DNA from: Cellulomonas avistercoris
Lineage (GTDB): Bacteria; Actinomycetota; Actinomycetes; Actinomycetales; Cellulomonadaceae
NCBI RefSeq assembly: GCF_014836445.1
Contig: NZ_JACSQV010000004.1
Coordinates: 151,922-215,921 of the forward strand
DNA: 64,000 bases
Direction: 5' to 3'
Below, piece by piece: positions 54,509-64,000 of this stretch (the stretch's first letter is position 1; the number at the start of each line of letters is the position of its first letter). The notes under the pieces were generated by a model, which saw only the letters and a list, made by a program, of their open reading frames with translations, was not told where the DNA came from and searched no databases. The translations under genes and the position numbers were made by a program.

Positions 54509-55621
54509 ATGCCGTTCGCCCACCCCGCCCGGACCAGGTCCGGCCGCACCGCGCGCCACCGCCTCGCCGCGGTCGCCGCCGCGACCCTCCTGCCCGCGCT
54601 GCTCGCCGCGTGCGCCGGTGACGCCTCGGCCGACGCCCCGTCGACCACGGCCGCCACCGCCGCGCTGCCCACCGAGGTCCCCGCCGGCACGACGCTCGTC
54701 GTCGGGGACCCCACGACGCAGAAGGCCGTCGAGATCGCCGGCGACGACCTCGACTCCGACCTCGGGTTCACCATCGAGTGGGCCAACCTGTCGGGCGGGC
54801 CGCAGACCACCGAGGCGTTCCGCGCCGGGGCGCTCGACGTGGGCGCCGTCGCCGACATCCCGCCCATCCACGCCGAGTGGACCGGCCTCGACGTCAAGAT
54901 CGTCTCCGCCGTGTACCGCGAGGACTGGCAGGAGAACCCGATCTACGAGTTCGGCGTCGCGCCCGGGGTCGACGGGGTCGAGTCCCTCGAGGACTTCGCC
55001 GGGCACCGCATCGCGTACTCGCCGGGGCAGGCGCAGGGCGTCATCGTGCTGCGCGCCCTGCAGGAGGCGGGGCTCGCGCAGGACGACGTGACCCTCGTCG
55101 AGCTGCCCAGCAACGGTGACGTCTACACGACCGCGCTCGCCGCGGGCGAGGTCGACATCGCGCCCATCGGGGGCGTCCAGATCGCCCGCTACCTCGAGAA
55201 GTACGAGGCCGACGGTGCGCACACGGTGCGCCACGGCCTGCGCGACGACCCGAGCCACCTGTACGCGCCGACCGCGGTGATCGACGACCCCGCCAAGGCC
55301 GCCGCGCTGCGCGCCTACGTGCGGCTGTGGGCCCAGGCCAAGCTCTGGGTGCACGACCACCCCGAGGAGTGGAAGGCGGGCTACTACGTCGCCGACCAGG
55401 GGCTGAGCCCCGCCGACGCCGACTATCTGGTCGAGCGCGCCGGCACCCCCGACGTCCCCGCGGACTGGTCCGAGGCGATCGCGCGGCACCAGGAGACGAT
55501 CGAGCTGCTCGCGCAGGCCACGGGCAACGACGTGCTCGACGCCGCGGACCTGTGGGACCAGCGGTTCGCACCCGTCGTCGCCGAGGCCGTGGCCGCGTAC
55601 CGCGAGAAGGGGACGAGCTGA
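54509..55621 (+). CDS. ssuA: Sulfonate ABC transporter substrate-binding lipoprotein
   Basis: Protein of 370 residues with signal sequence and lipobox LLAAC. Mature part: TLVVGDPTTQKAVEIAG, GGPQTTEAFRAGALDVGAVADIPPIHAEWTG and APIGGVQIARYL, typical of SsuA/TauA-like binding proteins. It should bind alkanesulfonates or related organosulfur compounds. The stop overlaps the permease start (TGATG). First in a five-gene operon with permease, ATPase, a flavin monooxygenase and an aldo/keto reductase. ATG at 54509 has GGAAGG upstream. Confidence 0.85.
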   Translation: MPFAHPARTRSGRTARHRLAAVAAATLLPALLAACAGDASADAPSTTAATAALPTEVPAGTTLVVGDPTTQKAVEIAGDDLDSDLGFTIEWANLSGGPQTTEAFRAGALDVGAVADIPPIHAEWTGLDVKIVSAVYREDWQENPIYEFGVAPGVDGVESLEDFAGHRIAYSPGQAQGVIVLRALQEAGLAQDDVTLVELPSNGDVYTTALAAGEVDIAPIGGVQIARYLEKYEADGAHTVRHGLRDDPSHLYAPTAVIDDPAKAAALRAYVRLWAQAKLWVHDHPEEWKAGYYVADQGLSPADADYLVERAGTPDVPADWSEAIARHQETIELLAQATGNDVLDAADLWDQRFAPVVAEAVAAYREKGTS

Positions 55622-56490
55622 TGTCGACCCTGTCCCTGCCCCAGGGCCTCGCGCGGCGGCCGGTCGCCCGTCCCGCCGCGCGCACCACGGCCGGCCGACG
55701 CACGCACCGCACGGTGCGGCGCCTCGGCCCCGGCCGCCCGCTGCGCGGCGGCACCCTCATCGGGCTCGGCGTGCTGCTGGCCGTGTGGTCGCTCGGCTCG
55801 GCCGTCGGGCTCATCGACCAGCGCACGCTGTCGGCCCCCTGGACCGTCGTGACGACCGGGGCCGACCTCGTCGCCGACGGCCGCCTGCAGGAGCACCTCG
55901 CGGTGTCCGCCGGGCGCGCGCTGTCCGGCCTCGCGCTCGGGATCGTCGCGGGGACCGTCCTGGCGGTGGTCGCCGGGCTCAGCCGCTGGGGCGAGGCGAT
56001 CGTCGACGGTCCCGTGCAGCTCAAGCGCGCCATCCCGAGCCTCGCGCTGCTGCCGCTGCTCATCCTGTGGCTCGGCATCGGCGAGACGATGAAGGTCGTC
56101 ACGATCCTGCTGGGCGTCCTCATCCCCGTGTACATCCACACGCACAACGGGCTGCGGACCATCGACGCGCGGTACGTCGAGCTGGCGGAGACGGTCGGGC
56201 TCACGCGGTGGGAGTTCCTCACCAAGGTGGTGCTGCCCGGTGCGCTGCCCGGCTTCCTGCTCGGGCTGCGGTTCGCGGTCACCGGCTGCTGGCTCGCGCT
56301 GGTCGTCGTCGAGCAGATCAACGGCACCGCCGGCATCGGCTACATGATGGAGCTGGCCCGCACGTACGGGCAGACCGACGTCATCGTCGTCGGCCTGGTC
56401 CTGTACGGGATCCTCGGCTACGGCTCCGACCTGCTCGTCCGCGTCGTGCAGAGGAGGGCCCTGTCATGGCGGCGCACGCTCGCGGGCTGA
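55621..56490 (+). CDS. ssuC: Sulfonate ABC transporter permease
   Basis: Membrane subunit of 289 residues with about six hydrophobic segments after a basic N-terminal tail. EAA loop: YVELAETVGLTRWEFLTKVVLPGALPGFLLGLR. Marks of the SsuC group: LKRAIPSLALLPLLILWLGIGETMKV. The ATG overlaps the ssuA stop. The 3' end overlaps the ATPase gene by 25 bp. Confidence 0.87.
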   Translation: MSTLSLPQGLARRPVARPAARTTAGRRTHRTVRRLGPGRPLRGGTLIGLGVLLAVWSLGSAVGLIDQRTLSAPWTVVTTGADLVADGRLQEHLAVSAGRALSGLALGIVAGTVLAVVAGLSRWGEAIVDGPVQLKRAIPSLALLPLLILWLGIGETMKVVTILLGVLIPVYIHTHNGLRTIDARYVELAETVGLTRWEFLTKVVLPGALPGFLLGLRFAVTGCWLALVVVEQINGTAGIGYMMELARTYGQTDVIVVGLVLYGILGYGSDLLVRVVQRRALSWRRTLAG

Positions 56491-57335
56491 CCGCACCGGG
56501 CCCGACCGAGGACGCCCGCGTCCCGGCACGGTCCGACGTCCCCGCGCCGGCACAGGGGGTCCTGGCCGACGAGCGCGTCACGACGGGCGACGGGTCGGTG
56601 GTCGTGCGCGACCTCGTCCGCGCCTACGGGCTGGGCGAGGGGGACGGCCGTGTGCTGCGCGGCCTGGACCTCGACATCGCGGCCGGCGAGTTCGTCGCGA
56701 TCCTCGGGCGCAGCGGGTCCGGCAAGAGCACGCTGCTGCGCGCGCTCGCCGGCCTCGACCACGACGTGCACGGCACGGGGACGATCGCCGTCCCCGACCG
56801 CGTGTCCGTCGTGTTCCAGGACTCGCGGCTGCTGCCCTGGGCGCGCGTGCTCGACAACGTGACGCTCGGCCTGCGGGGCCCGGGCGCCCGGGACCTGGGC
56901 ACCGAGCGGCTCGCCGAGGTCGGCCTGGCCGGCCGCGAGCGCGCGTGGCCCACCGAGCTGTCCGGAGGCGAGCAGCAGCGCGTTTCCCTGGCCCGCTCGC
57001 TCGTCCGCGAGCCGCAGCTGCTCCTGGCCGACGAGCCGTTCGGGGCGCTCGACGCCCTCACCCGGACCCGCATGCACGCCCTGCTGCGGGACCTGTGCGC
57101 CCGTCACCGGCCCGCGGTGCTGCTGGTGACGCACGACGTCGACGAGGCCATCGTGCTCGCCGACCGTGTCGTCGTGCTCGACGCCGGGCAGATCGCGCTC
57201 GACGTCGACGTCCTTCACCGCGACCCCGCCGACGCGGCCTACGTGGCGCTGCGCCGTCAGCTGCTCGACGCGCTCGGCGTCCCGCCCGTCGTCGGCCCCG
57301 CCACCCCGTCCGCACCCGACAGGAGCACACCGTGA
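56466..57335 (+). CDS. ssuB: Sulfonate ABC transporter ATPase
   Basis: Nucleotide-binding protein of 289 residues. Walker [11 protein letters not shown]-loop [10 protein letters not shown], signature [15 protein letters not shown], Walker [14 protein letters not shown]-loop [10 protein letters not shown]. It has a long N-terminal extension of about 45 residues before the ABC domain. The 25-bp overlap with the permease gene and an AGGAGGG site inside that gene support the start. The stop overlaps the monooxygenase start (GTGA). Confidence 0.88.
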   Translation: MAAHARGLTAPGPTEDARVPARSDVPAPAQGVLADERVTTGDGSVVVRDLVRAYGLGEGDGRVLRGLDLDIAAGEFVAILGRSGSGKSTLLRALAGLDHDVHGTGTIAVPDRVSVVFQDSRLLPWARVLDNVTLGLRGPGARDLGTERLAEVGLAGRERAWPTELSGGEQQRVSLARSLVREPQLLLADEPFGALDALTRTRMHALLRDLCARHRPAVLLVTHDVDEAIVLADRVVVLDAGQIALDVDVLHRDPADAAYVALRRQLLDALGVPPVVGPATPSAPDRSTP

Positions 57336-58753
57336 ACGCACGAGCCCGGACCACGCGACCCACGCGCGAGGGGCAGCTGCACCTCAACGCGTTCCTCATG
57401 AGCACGGGCCACCACGAGGCGTCGTGGCGGCTGCCGGAGTCCGACCCGTCGTACCGGAGCACCGACATCGCCTACCTGCAGCGTCTCGCGCAGACGGCGG
57501 AGCGCGGGCACCTGGACTCGATCTTCTTCGCCGACGGCCCGGCGCTGTTCCGCGACGTCGGCCGGCGCCCGTCGGGCACGCTCGAGCCGACGGTCGTGCT
57601 GGCCGCCATCGCGGCGGTGACCAGCCGCATCGGGCTCATCGCCACGGCGTCGACCACCTACAACGACCCGTACAACCTGGCGCGGCGGTTCGCGTCGGTC
57701 GACCACATCAGCGGCGGGCGCGCGGGCTGGAACATCGTCACGACCGCGCACCTCGAGGCGGCCCGCAACTTCGGCCGCGACGACCTGCCGTCGCACCGGT
57801 CCCGCTACGAGCGCGCGGCCGAGTTCATCGACGTCGCGCTGAAGCTGTGGGACTCGTGGGAGGACGACGTCGAGATCGGCGACAAGGAGGCCGGCGTGTG
57901 GGGCGACCCGGCGCGGATCCACCCGCCCGAGCACGTCGGCGAGCACTTCCGCGTCGCGGGGGCGCTGACGACGCCGCGCTCGCCGCAGGCCTACCCGCTG
58001 CTGGTGCAGGCCGGGTCGTCGGACGACGGCAAGGACCTGGCCGCGCGGTACGCCGAGGCGGTGTTCACCGCCCAGCAGACGCTCGACGACGCGCTCGCGT
58101 TCGCCACCGACCTCAAGCGGCGGGCCGTCGAGTGGGGCCGGGACCCCGCGGGCCTGCTCGTGCTGCCGGGCATCGTGCCCGTCATCGGCGCCACCGAGGC
58201 GGAGGCCCGGGCCAAGGAGGAGGAGCTCGACCGGCTCATCCGGCCCGAGTACGCGCGCGCCCAGCTCGCCAAGACGCTGCGCGTCGACCCCGACGACCTG
58301 CCGCTGGACCGCGAGCTGCCCGCCGACCTGCCGAGCGAGGACGAGATCGAGGGCGCCAAGTCGCGGTACACGTTGATCGTCGAGCTCGCGCGGCGCGAGC
58401 GGCTCACGGTGCGCCAGCTCATCGGCCGGCTCGGCGGCGGGCGCGGGCACCGCACGTTCTCCGGCACGGCCGAGCAGGTCGCCGACGCCATCCAGGAGTG
58501 GTGGGACGCGGGCGCGGCCGACGGGTTCAACATCATGCCCGCGGTGCTGCCGTCGGGCCTGGAGGACTTCGTCGACCAGGTCGTCCCCGTGCTCGTCGAC
58601 CGCGGCCTGTTCCGCAGGGAGTACACCGGCACGACGCTGCGCGACCACTACGGGCTCGCGCGCCCCGCGCACCCCCACGACCGCACGGGCGGGCGCGACA
58701 TCGGGCGCGTCGCCACGACCACCAGCACCACCCACCAAGGAGCACACGCATGA
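57332..58753 (+). CDS. FMN-dependent LLM-type monooxygenase (NtaA/SnaA/DszA group)
   Basis: TIM-barrel flavin-dependent enzyme of 473 residues, longer than plain SsuD and closer to the NtaA/DszA group. Marks: [69 protein letters not shown] and [15 protein letters not shown]. It would use reduced flavin supplied by a separate reductase to cleave a C-S bond and release sulfite. Position after ssuABC supports that. The aldo/keto reductase follows with a 4-bp overlap. No flavin reductase is present in the window. Confidence 0.87.
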   Translation: MNARARTTRPTREGQLHLNAFLMSTGHHEASWRLPESDPSYRSTDIAYLQRLAQTAERGHLDSIFFADGPALFRDVGRRPSGTLEPTVVLAAIAAVTSRIGLIATASTTYNDPYNLARRFASVDHISGGRAGWNIVTTAHLEAARNFGRDDLPSHRSRYERAAEFIDVALKLWDSWEDDVEIGDKEAGVWGDPARIHPPEHVGEHFRVAGALTTPRSPQAYPLLVQAGSSDDGKDLAARYAEAVFTAQQTLDDALAFATDLKRRAVEWGRDPAGLLVLPGIVPVIGATEAEARAKEEELDRLIRPEYARAQLAKTLRVDPDDLPLDRELPADLPSEDEIEGAKSRYTLIVELARRERLTVRQLIGRLGGGRGHRTFSGTAEQVADAIQEWWDAGAADGFNIMPAVLPSGLEDFVDQVVPVLVDRGLFRREYTGTTLRDHYGLARPAHPHDRTGGRDIGRVATTTSTTHQGAHA

Positions 58754-59772
58754 CGACGTACCGCCCGCTCGGCCGCACCGGGGTCCAGGTGTCCCCGCTG
58801 ACGCTCGGCACCATGAACTTCGGCGCCTGGGGCAACCCCGACCACGACGACTCCGCGGCGATCCTGCACCGCGCGCTCGACGCCGGCATCAACGTCGTCG
58901 ACACCGCCGACGTGTACTCGCGCGGCGAGTCCGAGACGATCGTCGGCAAGGCGCTCGCCGGGCGTCGCGACGACGTCGTGCTGGCGACCAAGGTCCACGG
59001 CCGGCTGTCCGACGAGGTCAACCACGCGGGCAATTCGCGGCGGTGGATCGTGCGGGCCGTCGAGGACTCGCTGCGCCGCCTGCAGACCGACCGCATCGAC
59101 GTCTACCAGGTGCACCGCCCCGAGCCCGGCACGGCCCTCGACGAGACGCTCGGCGCGCTCGACGACCTCGTGCGCGCCGGCAAGGTGCTGTACGTCGGGA
59201 CCTCGACGTTCCTGCCGTCGCAGATCGTGCAGGCGCAGTGGGTCGCGGCCGACCGCCGGTTCGCGCGGCCCGCGACCGAGCAGCCGCCGTACTCGATCCT
59301 CGCGCGGGGCGTCGAGCGCGAGGTGCTGCCCCTCGCGCTCGAGTACGGGCTGGGCGTGCTGCCGTGGAGCCCGCTGGCCGGCGGCTGGCTCTCGGGGCGT
59401 CCGCTCGACGGGACGCGCGGCACCTCGCCGCGTCACCAGCGCCAGCCGGGGCGGCACGACCCGTCCCTGCCCGAGAACCTCAGCAAGGCCGAGGCCGTGC
59501 AGCAGCTGACGAAGGTCGCCGAGGCGGCCGGGCTCACCCTGCTGCAGCTCGCGCTCGGGTTCGTCCTCGAGCACCCGGCCGTGTCGAGCGCGATCATCGG
59601 GCCGCGCACGCACGAGCACCTCGACGCGGCCCTCACGGCGCTGGAGGTCCGGCTGCCCGCGGACGTCCTCGACGAGATCGACCGCATCGTCCCGCCGGGC
59701 GTCACGCTCAACCCGGCCGACGCGGGCTACCACCCGCCGTCCATCACGGACCCGACCACCCGCCGCCGCTGA
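58750..59772 (+). CDS. Aldo/keto reductase
   Basis: NADPH-dependent (beta/alpha)8 enzyme of 340 residues. Catalytic tetrad: Asp and Tyr in [14 protein letters not shown], Lys in [10 protein letters not shown] and His in VYQVHRPEP. The end [20 protein letters not shown] is the NADP-binding loop. As the last gene of a sulfonate operon it may reduce the aldehyde left by desulfonation of an alkanesulfonate (inference). It is followed by a cluster of GAGAGAGC elements. Confidence 0.9.
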   Translation: MTTYRPLGRTGVQVSPLTLGTMNFGAWGNPDHDDSAAILHRALDAGINVVDTADVYSRGESETIVGKALAGRRDDVVLATKVHGRLSDEVNHAGNSRRWIVRAVEDSLRRLQTDRIDVYQVHRPEPGTALDETLGALDDLVRAGKVLYVGTSTFLPSQIVQAQWVAADRRFARPATEQPPYSILARGVEREVLPLALEYGLGVLPWSPLAGGWLSGRPLDGTRGTSPRHQRQPGRHDPSLPENLSKAEAVQQLTKVAEAAGLTLLQLALGFVLEHPAVSSAIIGPRTHEHLDAALTALEVRLPADVLDEIDRIVPPGVTLNPADAGYHPPSITDPTTRRR

Positions 59773-59781
59773 GAGCCGACC

Positions 59782-59936
59782 GGATCGCTCTCTCACCACC
59801 AGGGGGACATGCCCACCCCACCCCCGGTGAGAGAGCGATCCAGCACCCCCACCCCCGGTGAGGGAGCGATCCAGCCCGCGTTCTGCGGAGCTGGATCGCT
59901 CTCTCACCACCATGACGGGGGCTGGATTGCTCTCTC
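59782..59936. repeat. Cluster of five GAGAGAGC elements in a convergent gap
   Basis: Cores lie at 59782-59794 (inverted), 59829-59841 (direct), 59860-59872 (direct, one change), 59893-59905 (inverted) and 59924-59936 (inverted). The flanks are CACC or GGTG. The first and second copies form a stem of more than 16 bp. They fill the gap between the aldo/keto reductase and GH43 genes and should act as a bidirectional terminator. Confidence 0.85.
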
Positions 59937-59953
59937 ACCACATGGGGTTCGGG

Positions 59954-61507
59954 TCAGGCGGTGGGGACGTACTCCACGCGCTCGACGTGGGCGACGGTGC
60001 TCGTCGGGGCGCCGTTGCTCGTGCCGTAGACACCCAGCCACAGGCCGAGGAACCCGCCCGTGGCGACCGTGTCGAGGTCGGTGGCCGCGGCCGTGGCCAC
60101 GACGACCGGCTCGGCGTCGCCCGCGGCGACGACGAGGTCGAGGTCGACCCCGCGCGCACGCACCGACAGGGTCAGCGGGCCGCCGGCGGTCAGCGCCGCC
60201 TCGCCCAGCACCCGGTCCTCGTCGCGCTGCCGGTGCACGACCTGCGCCCGCAGGCCGTCGCCGTCCGGCGTGACCGCGAGGCGCACGTGGTCCTTCTCGG
60301 ACTGCCGCACGACCACACCGACCTCCTCGCCGTCGGCGAGGTCCACGGCGACGCGCGCCACGAGGTCGGCGTCCTGGTGCTGCAGCCGCAGGCCCAGGAA
60401 CGCGGGGACGTCGACGTCCGCGAGCGTCGCGGGACGCAGCGCCAGGTCCCAGCCCTCGCCGGCAGGCGTCGCGACCTCGGTGGGCAGCGCGCGCACGGCG
60501 GTCCAGCGCGGGTCGTCCGCCGGCACCGTCCCGGACGCGAGCCCCTGGACGAGCCCACGTGCGGGACCCGTCGCGAACGGCACCTCGACCTCGTCCGGGA
60601 CCTTGCCGACGCCCGGTGCGAAGACCGGCCAGCCGTCCTCCCACACCACGGGGACGAGGAACGTCTCACGGCCCAGCGGGTAGTGGTAGCCGCCGTAGGT
60701 GCGCATGGCGAGCAGCACGGCCCACCAGCTGCCGTCGGCCGCCTCGACGAGGTCGGCGTGCCCGGCCCCGACGACCGGGTGCTGCCGGCCCAGGTGCCGG
60801 TGCGTGAGGATCGGGTTGCCGCGCGTCCCGGTGTACGGCCCGGTCACGACCTCGGCCTGCGCGATGCTCTCGGCGTGGTGGAACTCGGTGCCGGCCTCGG
60901 CCGCCATCAGGTAGTACGTGCCGTCGACCTTGTAGAGGTGCGGCGCCTCGGCCCAGACGGCGCCCTTGACGGCACCCGACCACACCACGTGCTCGGGCCC
61001 CGTGAGCTTCTTGGTCTCGGGGTCGAGCTCGCGGATCCACACCTCGGTCTGGTGGTACCACTCGGGCTCGAGCGCCAGACGCGTGCCGTGCACCCAGATG
61101 CGGCCGTCGTCGTCGAAGAAGATCGACGGGTCGATGCCGTCGGCGTCGAGCCACATCGGGTCGGACCACGGGCCGGCCGGGTCGGTGGCCGTCATGAGGA
61201 AGTTGCCGCCCGGGTTGCCGTGCGGCTGGCCGACGAGCGTGCAGATGACCCAGAACAGGCCGTCGTGGTGGCGGATCGTCGGCGCGTACAGCCCGCCGGA
61301 CGACGCGATGCCGGTGTAGTCCAGCTGGCCGGGACGGTCGACGACGTGCCCGATCTGCTCCCACGTCACCAGGTCGCGGCTGTGCAGGACCGGCAGGCCC
61401 GGGAGGTACTCGAACGTCGACGCGACGAGGTAGTAGTCGTCACCCACCCGGCAGATCGACGGGTCGGGGTAGCACCCCGGCAGGATGGGGTTCTTCACGG
61501 TGCTCAT
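59954..61507 (-). CDS. GH43 beta-xylosidase/alpha-L-arabinofuranosidase
   Basis: Five-bladed propeller glycosidase of 517 residues. Catalytic Asp in ILPGCYPDPSICRVGDDYYLV (near residue 15), the pKa-modulating Asp in LDADGIDPSIFFDDDGR and the acid Glu in KGAVWAEAPHLYKVDGTYYLM. The C-terminal 190 residues form a beta-sandwich (DUF1349/CBM-like). No signal peptide, so it acts on imported xylo- or arabino-oligosaccharides. It overlaps the GH3 gene by 4 bp and is co-translated with it. Confidence 0.93.
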   Translation of the reverse strand: MSTVKNPILPGCYPDPSICRVGDDYYLVASTFEYLPGLPVLHSRDLVTWEQIGHVVDRPGQLDYTGIASSGGLYAPTIRHHDGLFWVICTLVGQPHGNPGGNFLMTATDPAGPWSDPMWLDADGIDPSIFFDDDGRIWVHGTRLALEPEWYHQTEVWIRELDPETKKLTGPEHVVWSGAVKGAVWAEAPHLYKVDGTYYLMAAEAGTEFHHAESIAQAEVVTGPYTGTRGNPILTHRHLGRQHPVVGAGHADLVEAADGSWWAVLLAMRTYGGYHYPLGRETFLVPVVWEDGWPVFAPGVGKVPDEVEVPFATGPARGLVQGLASGTVPADDPRWTAVRALPTEVATPAGEGWDLALRPATLADVDVPAFLGLRLQHQDADLVARVAVDLADGEEVGVVVRQSEKDHVRLAVTPDGDGLRAQVVHRQRDEDRVLGEAALTAGGPLTLSVRARGVDLDLVVAAGDAEPVVVATAAATDLDTVATGGFLGLWLGVYGTSNGAPTSTVAHVERVEYVPTA

Positions 61508-63933
61508 GCGTCGCTGACCTCCACGTCGACGATCCGCCGGTCCTCGGCGGTGATCTCGTGCACGGTGCCCGTGACCTGCAGGACCGCGTGCGGCGTACTC
61601 TGCCCCGGCACCGTGTGCCGCGTCATCTCGCGGGCGCTGGAGATGGCACCGCCGGTGGCGTCCACCACGGTGGCCGGGTCGGTGACCGCGGCGTGCGACG
61701 CGACCCAGACCTGCACGTCACCGGGCTCGACGACCCGCACGAGGCGGCGGTCGGCCAGCGCCAGGCGCGTCGTCGGGACCCGGAACGTCACGCGGCGCGA
61801 CTGACCGGGCGCGAGCTCGACCCGGGCGTACCCGAGCAGCTGCGCCACGGGCCGCACGACGGAGGCGACGACGTCGCGCCCGTAGAGCTGCACGACGTCC
61901 GCGCCGGCGACGTCACCCGTGTTGGTCACGGTCACGGCCGCCGTGAAGACGCCCGCGGAGTCCACGGTCGGGTCCACCTGCAGGTCGTCGTAGGCGAACG
62001 TGGTGTACGCCAGGCCGAAGCCGAAGGGCCGCACGGGCGTGGGGTCCGTCGACGTGACGTCGGACGGGCCGCCCAGCACGGGGTGCAGGTAGCGGAACGG
62101 CTGGGCGCCCGCGGCGCGCGGCAGCGAGACGGGCAGCCGGCCCGACGGGTTCGCGGCGCCGGTCAGCAGCTCCGCGATCGCGTCGCCGCCCCGCTCGCCG
62201 GGGAAGAACGCCTGCAGGACCGCGGCAGGGCGCGGGCCCTCGCCGTCCAGCGCCCACCCGATCGCGTAGGGGCGGCCGGTGAGCATGACCATGACGACCG
62301 GCGTCCCCGTGGCGACGAGCGCCTCGACGAGCCGGCGCTGCACGCCCGGCAGCTCGAGGGACTGGACGTCGTTGCCCTCGCCGACCGTGCCACGGCCGAA
62401 CAGCCCGGCCTGGTCACCGACGACGACGACCGCCACGTCGGCGTCCGTCGCGGCAGCCACGGCGGCGTCGAAGCCGCTCGTGTCGTCGCCCTCGACCGCG
62501 CAGCCCTCGACGAACGTGACGTCGGGCAGCGCCGCCGCGAGCGCCTCGTGGACGCTGCTGATCTCGAAGCCGAGCGGCAGGTCCGGGTGGTGCGCGAGCA
62601 CGTGGTTGGCGAACGAGTAGCAGCCCATGAGCGCCTCGGGGCGCGCCGCGTTGGGGCCGACGACGGCGACGCGGCGCGGCTGGGCCAGCGGCAGCACGCC
62701 GTCGTTCGACAGCAGCACGACGGACTCGCGCGCGAGCCGCAGCGCGAGGTCGCGGTGCCGCGGGGAGTCGAGGTCGATCTCGGTGGGCGGCTCGTCCTCG
62801 AAGGCCTCGGGCTCGAGCAGGCCGAGCTCCTCCTTCTGCGCGAGCGCACGCAGCACGGCGCGGTCGACGAGGGCCTCGTCGGCCAGGCCCGCGCGGATCC
62901 GCGCGGCCAGGGGCTCGAGGAACGCGTCGCCCGTGGGCAGCTCGATGTCGAGGCCCGCCGCGAGCGCCAGCGCGGCCGCCTCGCCGCGGTCGGCGGCCAC
63001 GCCGTGCATGACCTGGAGGAACGCGACGGCGAAGTAGTCGGCCACGACGACGCCGTCGAAGCCCCACTCGGTGCGCAGGACGTCGGTGAGGTAGTGCGGG
63101 TCCGCCGCGACCGGGACGCCGTCGACGTCCGCGTAGGAGTTCATCACCGAGCGGACGCCGCCGTCGCGCACGGCCATCTCGAACGGCGGGAGGTAGATCT
63201 CGGCCAGCTCGCGCGGGCCGGCGTGCACGGGCGCGTGGTTGCGGCCCGCGGCCGACGCGGAGTACCCGACGAAGTGCTTGAGCGTCGCGTGCACGCCCGC
63301 CTCCTGCAGGCCCCGCACGTACGCCGTGCCGACGGTCCCGACGAGGTACGGGTCCTCGCCGATGCACTCGTCGACGCGGCCCCAGCGCGGGTCGCCGACG
63401 ACGTCGAGCACGGGTGCGAGGCCCTGGTGGATGCCGAGCTCGCGCATCGAGTCGCCAATGGCGCGGGCGGCCTCGTGCACCAGCTCGGGGTCGAACGACG
63501 CGCCCCACGCCAGGGGCGTCGGGTAGCTCGCCGCCTGCCACGCCGCCAGGCCCGTCAGGCACTCCTCGTGCACGAGGGCCGGGATGCCCAGGCGCGTCTC
63601 GCGCTTGAGCCGGCGCTGCTCGGCCCACAGCCACGCCGCACGCTCCGCGGGCTCCACGGGACGCGTGCCGTAGACGCGCGTGTAGTGGCCGAGCCCGTGG
63701 CGCGTGATCTCCGCGAGCTGGCCGGAGTCCTTCTGCCCCGAGGCCATCTCCGACTGCATCGGCGCGACCGTGCCGTTCTGGTCGAGCCAGTAGCCGACCA
63801 GCTGGGCCAGCTTCTCCTCGAGCGTCATCCGCGCGTGCAGGTCGCGCACGCGCTCCGAGACGACGGGGACGGCGGGCAGGACGGGTGCCGCCGGCACGAC
63901 GTGCTGGGTGGCGGTGCCGGGTGTGTCGGACAC
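61504..63933 (-). CDS. GH3 beta-xylosidase/glucosidase
   Basis: Family 3 glycosidase of 809 residues. Barrel domain: LHARMTLEEKLAQLVGYW, EECLTGLAAWQAASYPTPLAWGASFD, KHFVGYSASAAGRNHAPVH and the nucleophile in GFDGVVVADYFAVAFLQ, which has ADY in place of SDW. Second domain: LARESVVLLSNDGVLPLAQ and VVVVGDQAGLFGRGTVGEGND. The C-terminal FnIII-like domain follows. It differs clearly from the GH3 at 26-28 kb. GTG at 63933 has AAGGAG upstream and is preferred to the ATG at 63957. No signal peptide. Confidence 0.88.
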   Translation of the reverse strand: MSDTPGTATQHVVPAAPVLPAVPVVSERVRDLHARMTLEEKLAQLVGYWLDQNGTVAPMQSEMASGQKDSGQLAEITRHGLGHYTRVYGTRPVEPAERAAWLWAEQRRLKRETRLGIPALVHEECLTGLAAWQAASYPTPLAWGASFDPELVHEAARAIGDSMRELGIHQGLAPVLDVVGDPRWGRVDECIGEDPYLVGTVGTAYVRGLQEAGVHATLKHFVGYSASAAGRNHAPVHAGPRELAEIYLPPFEMAVRDGGVRSVMNSYADVDGVPVAADPHYLTDVLRTEWGFDGVVVADYFAVAFLQVMHGVAADRGEAAALALAAGLDIELPTGDAFLEPLAARIRAGLADEALVDRAVLRALAQKEELGLLEPEAFEDEPPTEIDLDSPRHRDLALRLARESVVLLSNDGVLPLAQPRRVAVVGPNAARPEALMGCYSFANHVLAHHPDLPLGFEISSVHEALAAALPDVTFVEGCAVEGDDTSGFDAAVAAATDADVAVVVVGDQAGLFGRGTVGEGNDVQSLELPGVQRRLVEALVATGTPVVMVMLTGRPYAIGWALDGEGPRPAAVLQAFFPGERGGDAIAELLTGAANPSGRLPVSLPRAAGAQPFRYLHPVLGGPSDVTSTDPTPVRPFGFGLAYTTFAYDDLQVDPTVDSAGVFTAAVTVTNTGDVAGADVVQLYGRDVVASVVRPVAQLLGYARVELAPGQSRRVTFRVPTTRLALADRRLVRVVEPGDVQVWVASHAAVTDPATVVDATGGAISSAREMTRHTVPGQSTPHAVLQVTGTVHEITAEDRRIVDVEVSDA

Positions 63934-63976
63934 GAGGGTGATGCTCCTTCGGATCATGGCGAGGGGGTACAGGTCC

Positions 63977-64000
63977 GGGGGGGGGGGGGGGGCGGGGGGG
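63977..64000. other. G homopolymer tract at the window end
   Basis: Sixteen Gs, one C and seven Gs end the window. This looks like a contig-end sequencing artefact, not genomic sequence, although a real G-run cannot be ruled out. Confidence 0.7.

Overview
The window is high-GC DNA (roughly 75% G+C by eye) with many GTG starts, dense ATGA/GTGA overlaps, CBM2 domains and several glycoside hydrolases. It looks like a chromosomal contig of a plant-polysaccharide-degrading actinobacterium of the Cellulomonas type. I see no rRNA, tRNA, prophage, insertion sequence or CRISPR array. The last 24 bases are a G homopolymer tract that looks like a contig-end artefact.

Layout. 0.1-2.8 kb: a fuconolactonase-like lactonase with a FadR-type regulator behind perfect palindromes, then a lipoprotein. 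3-8.2 kb: an HSL-type esterase and a uronate module (uxaC divergent from a LacI regulator and uxuB, two operator-like palindromes between them). 8.3-9.6 kb: a tandem pair of Septum_form lipoproteins. 9.6-12.5 kb: a thiamine-precursor ABC transporter behind a TPP riboswitch. 12.7-15.3 kb: a two-gene unit of a surface-anchored cohesin protein and a dockerin-bearing amidase. 15.6-19 kb: an AEC transporter, an XRE-cupin regulator divergent from a thioredoxin-reductase-like flavoprotein, and a methyltransferase. 19-28.4 kb: GH42, an orphan ABC ATPase, a GH10-CBM2-GH62 xylanase/arabinofuranosidase, a LacI regulator and a GH3. 28.7-35.3 kb: housekeeping and unknown genes (VOC protein, short family-A DNA polymerase, YihY, O-acetyltransferase, PrsW, cupin). 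35.3-41 kb: a TetR-controlled MMPL transporter carrying a degenerate ABC-ATPase-like tail, followed by a YhgE/Pip protein. 41-47.6 kb: a YtfQRT-YjfF-type furanose importer and its LacI regulator. 47.7-54 kb: an alpha-hydroxyacid oxidase, a CBM2-PL11 rhamnogalacturonan lyase, an unusual papain-like/MIR-like protein, idi and a lipoprotein. 54.2-59.8 kb: a sulfonate operon (ssuABC, flavin monooxygenase, aldo/keto reductase) behind a short cysteine-containing leader peptide. 60-63.9 kb: a GH43-GH3 pair.

Taken together, the secreted GH10-GH62 and PL11 enzymes open xylan and pectin. The GH43, GH3 and GH42 enzymes, which lack signal peptides, finish oligosaccharides inside the cell. The furanose importer and the uronate pathway take up and use the products. 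The three LacI regulators have nearby CG-centred palindromes as likely operators.

The points most worth following are: (i) a 13-nt GAGAGAGCRATCC element present about 23 times at five intergenic loci, including a 13-copy array at 41.04-41.42 kb; (ii) the cohesin-dockerin pair; (iii) the MMPL-pseudo-ATPase/YhgE unit; (iv) the cysteine leader upstream of ssuA; and (v) hairpins placed 18-23 nt upstream of the start codons of three secreted-protein genes.
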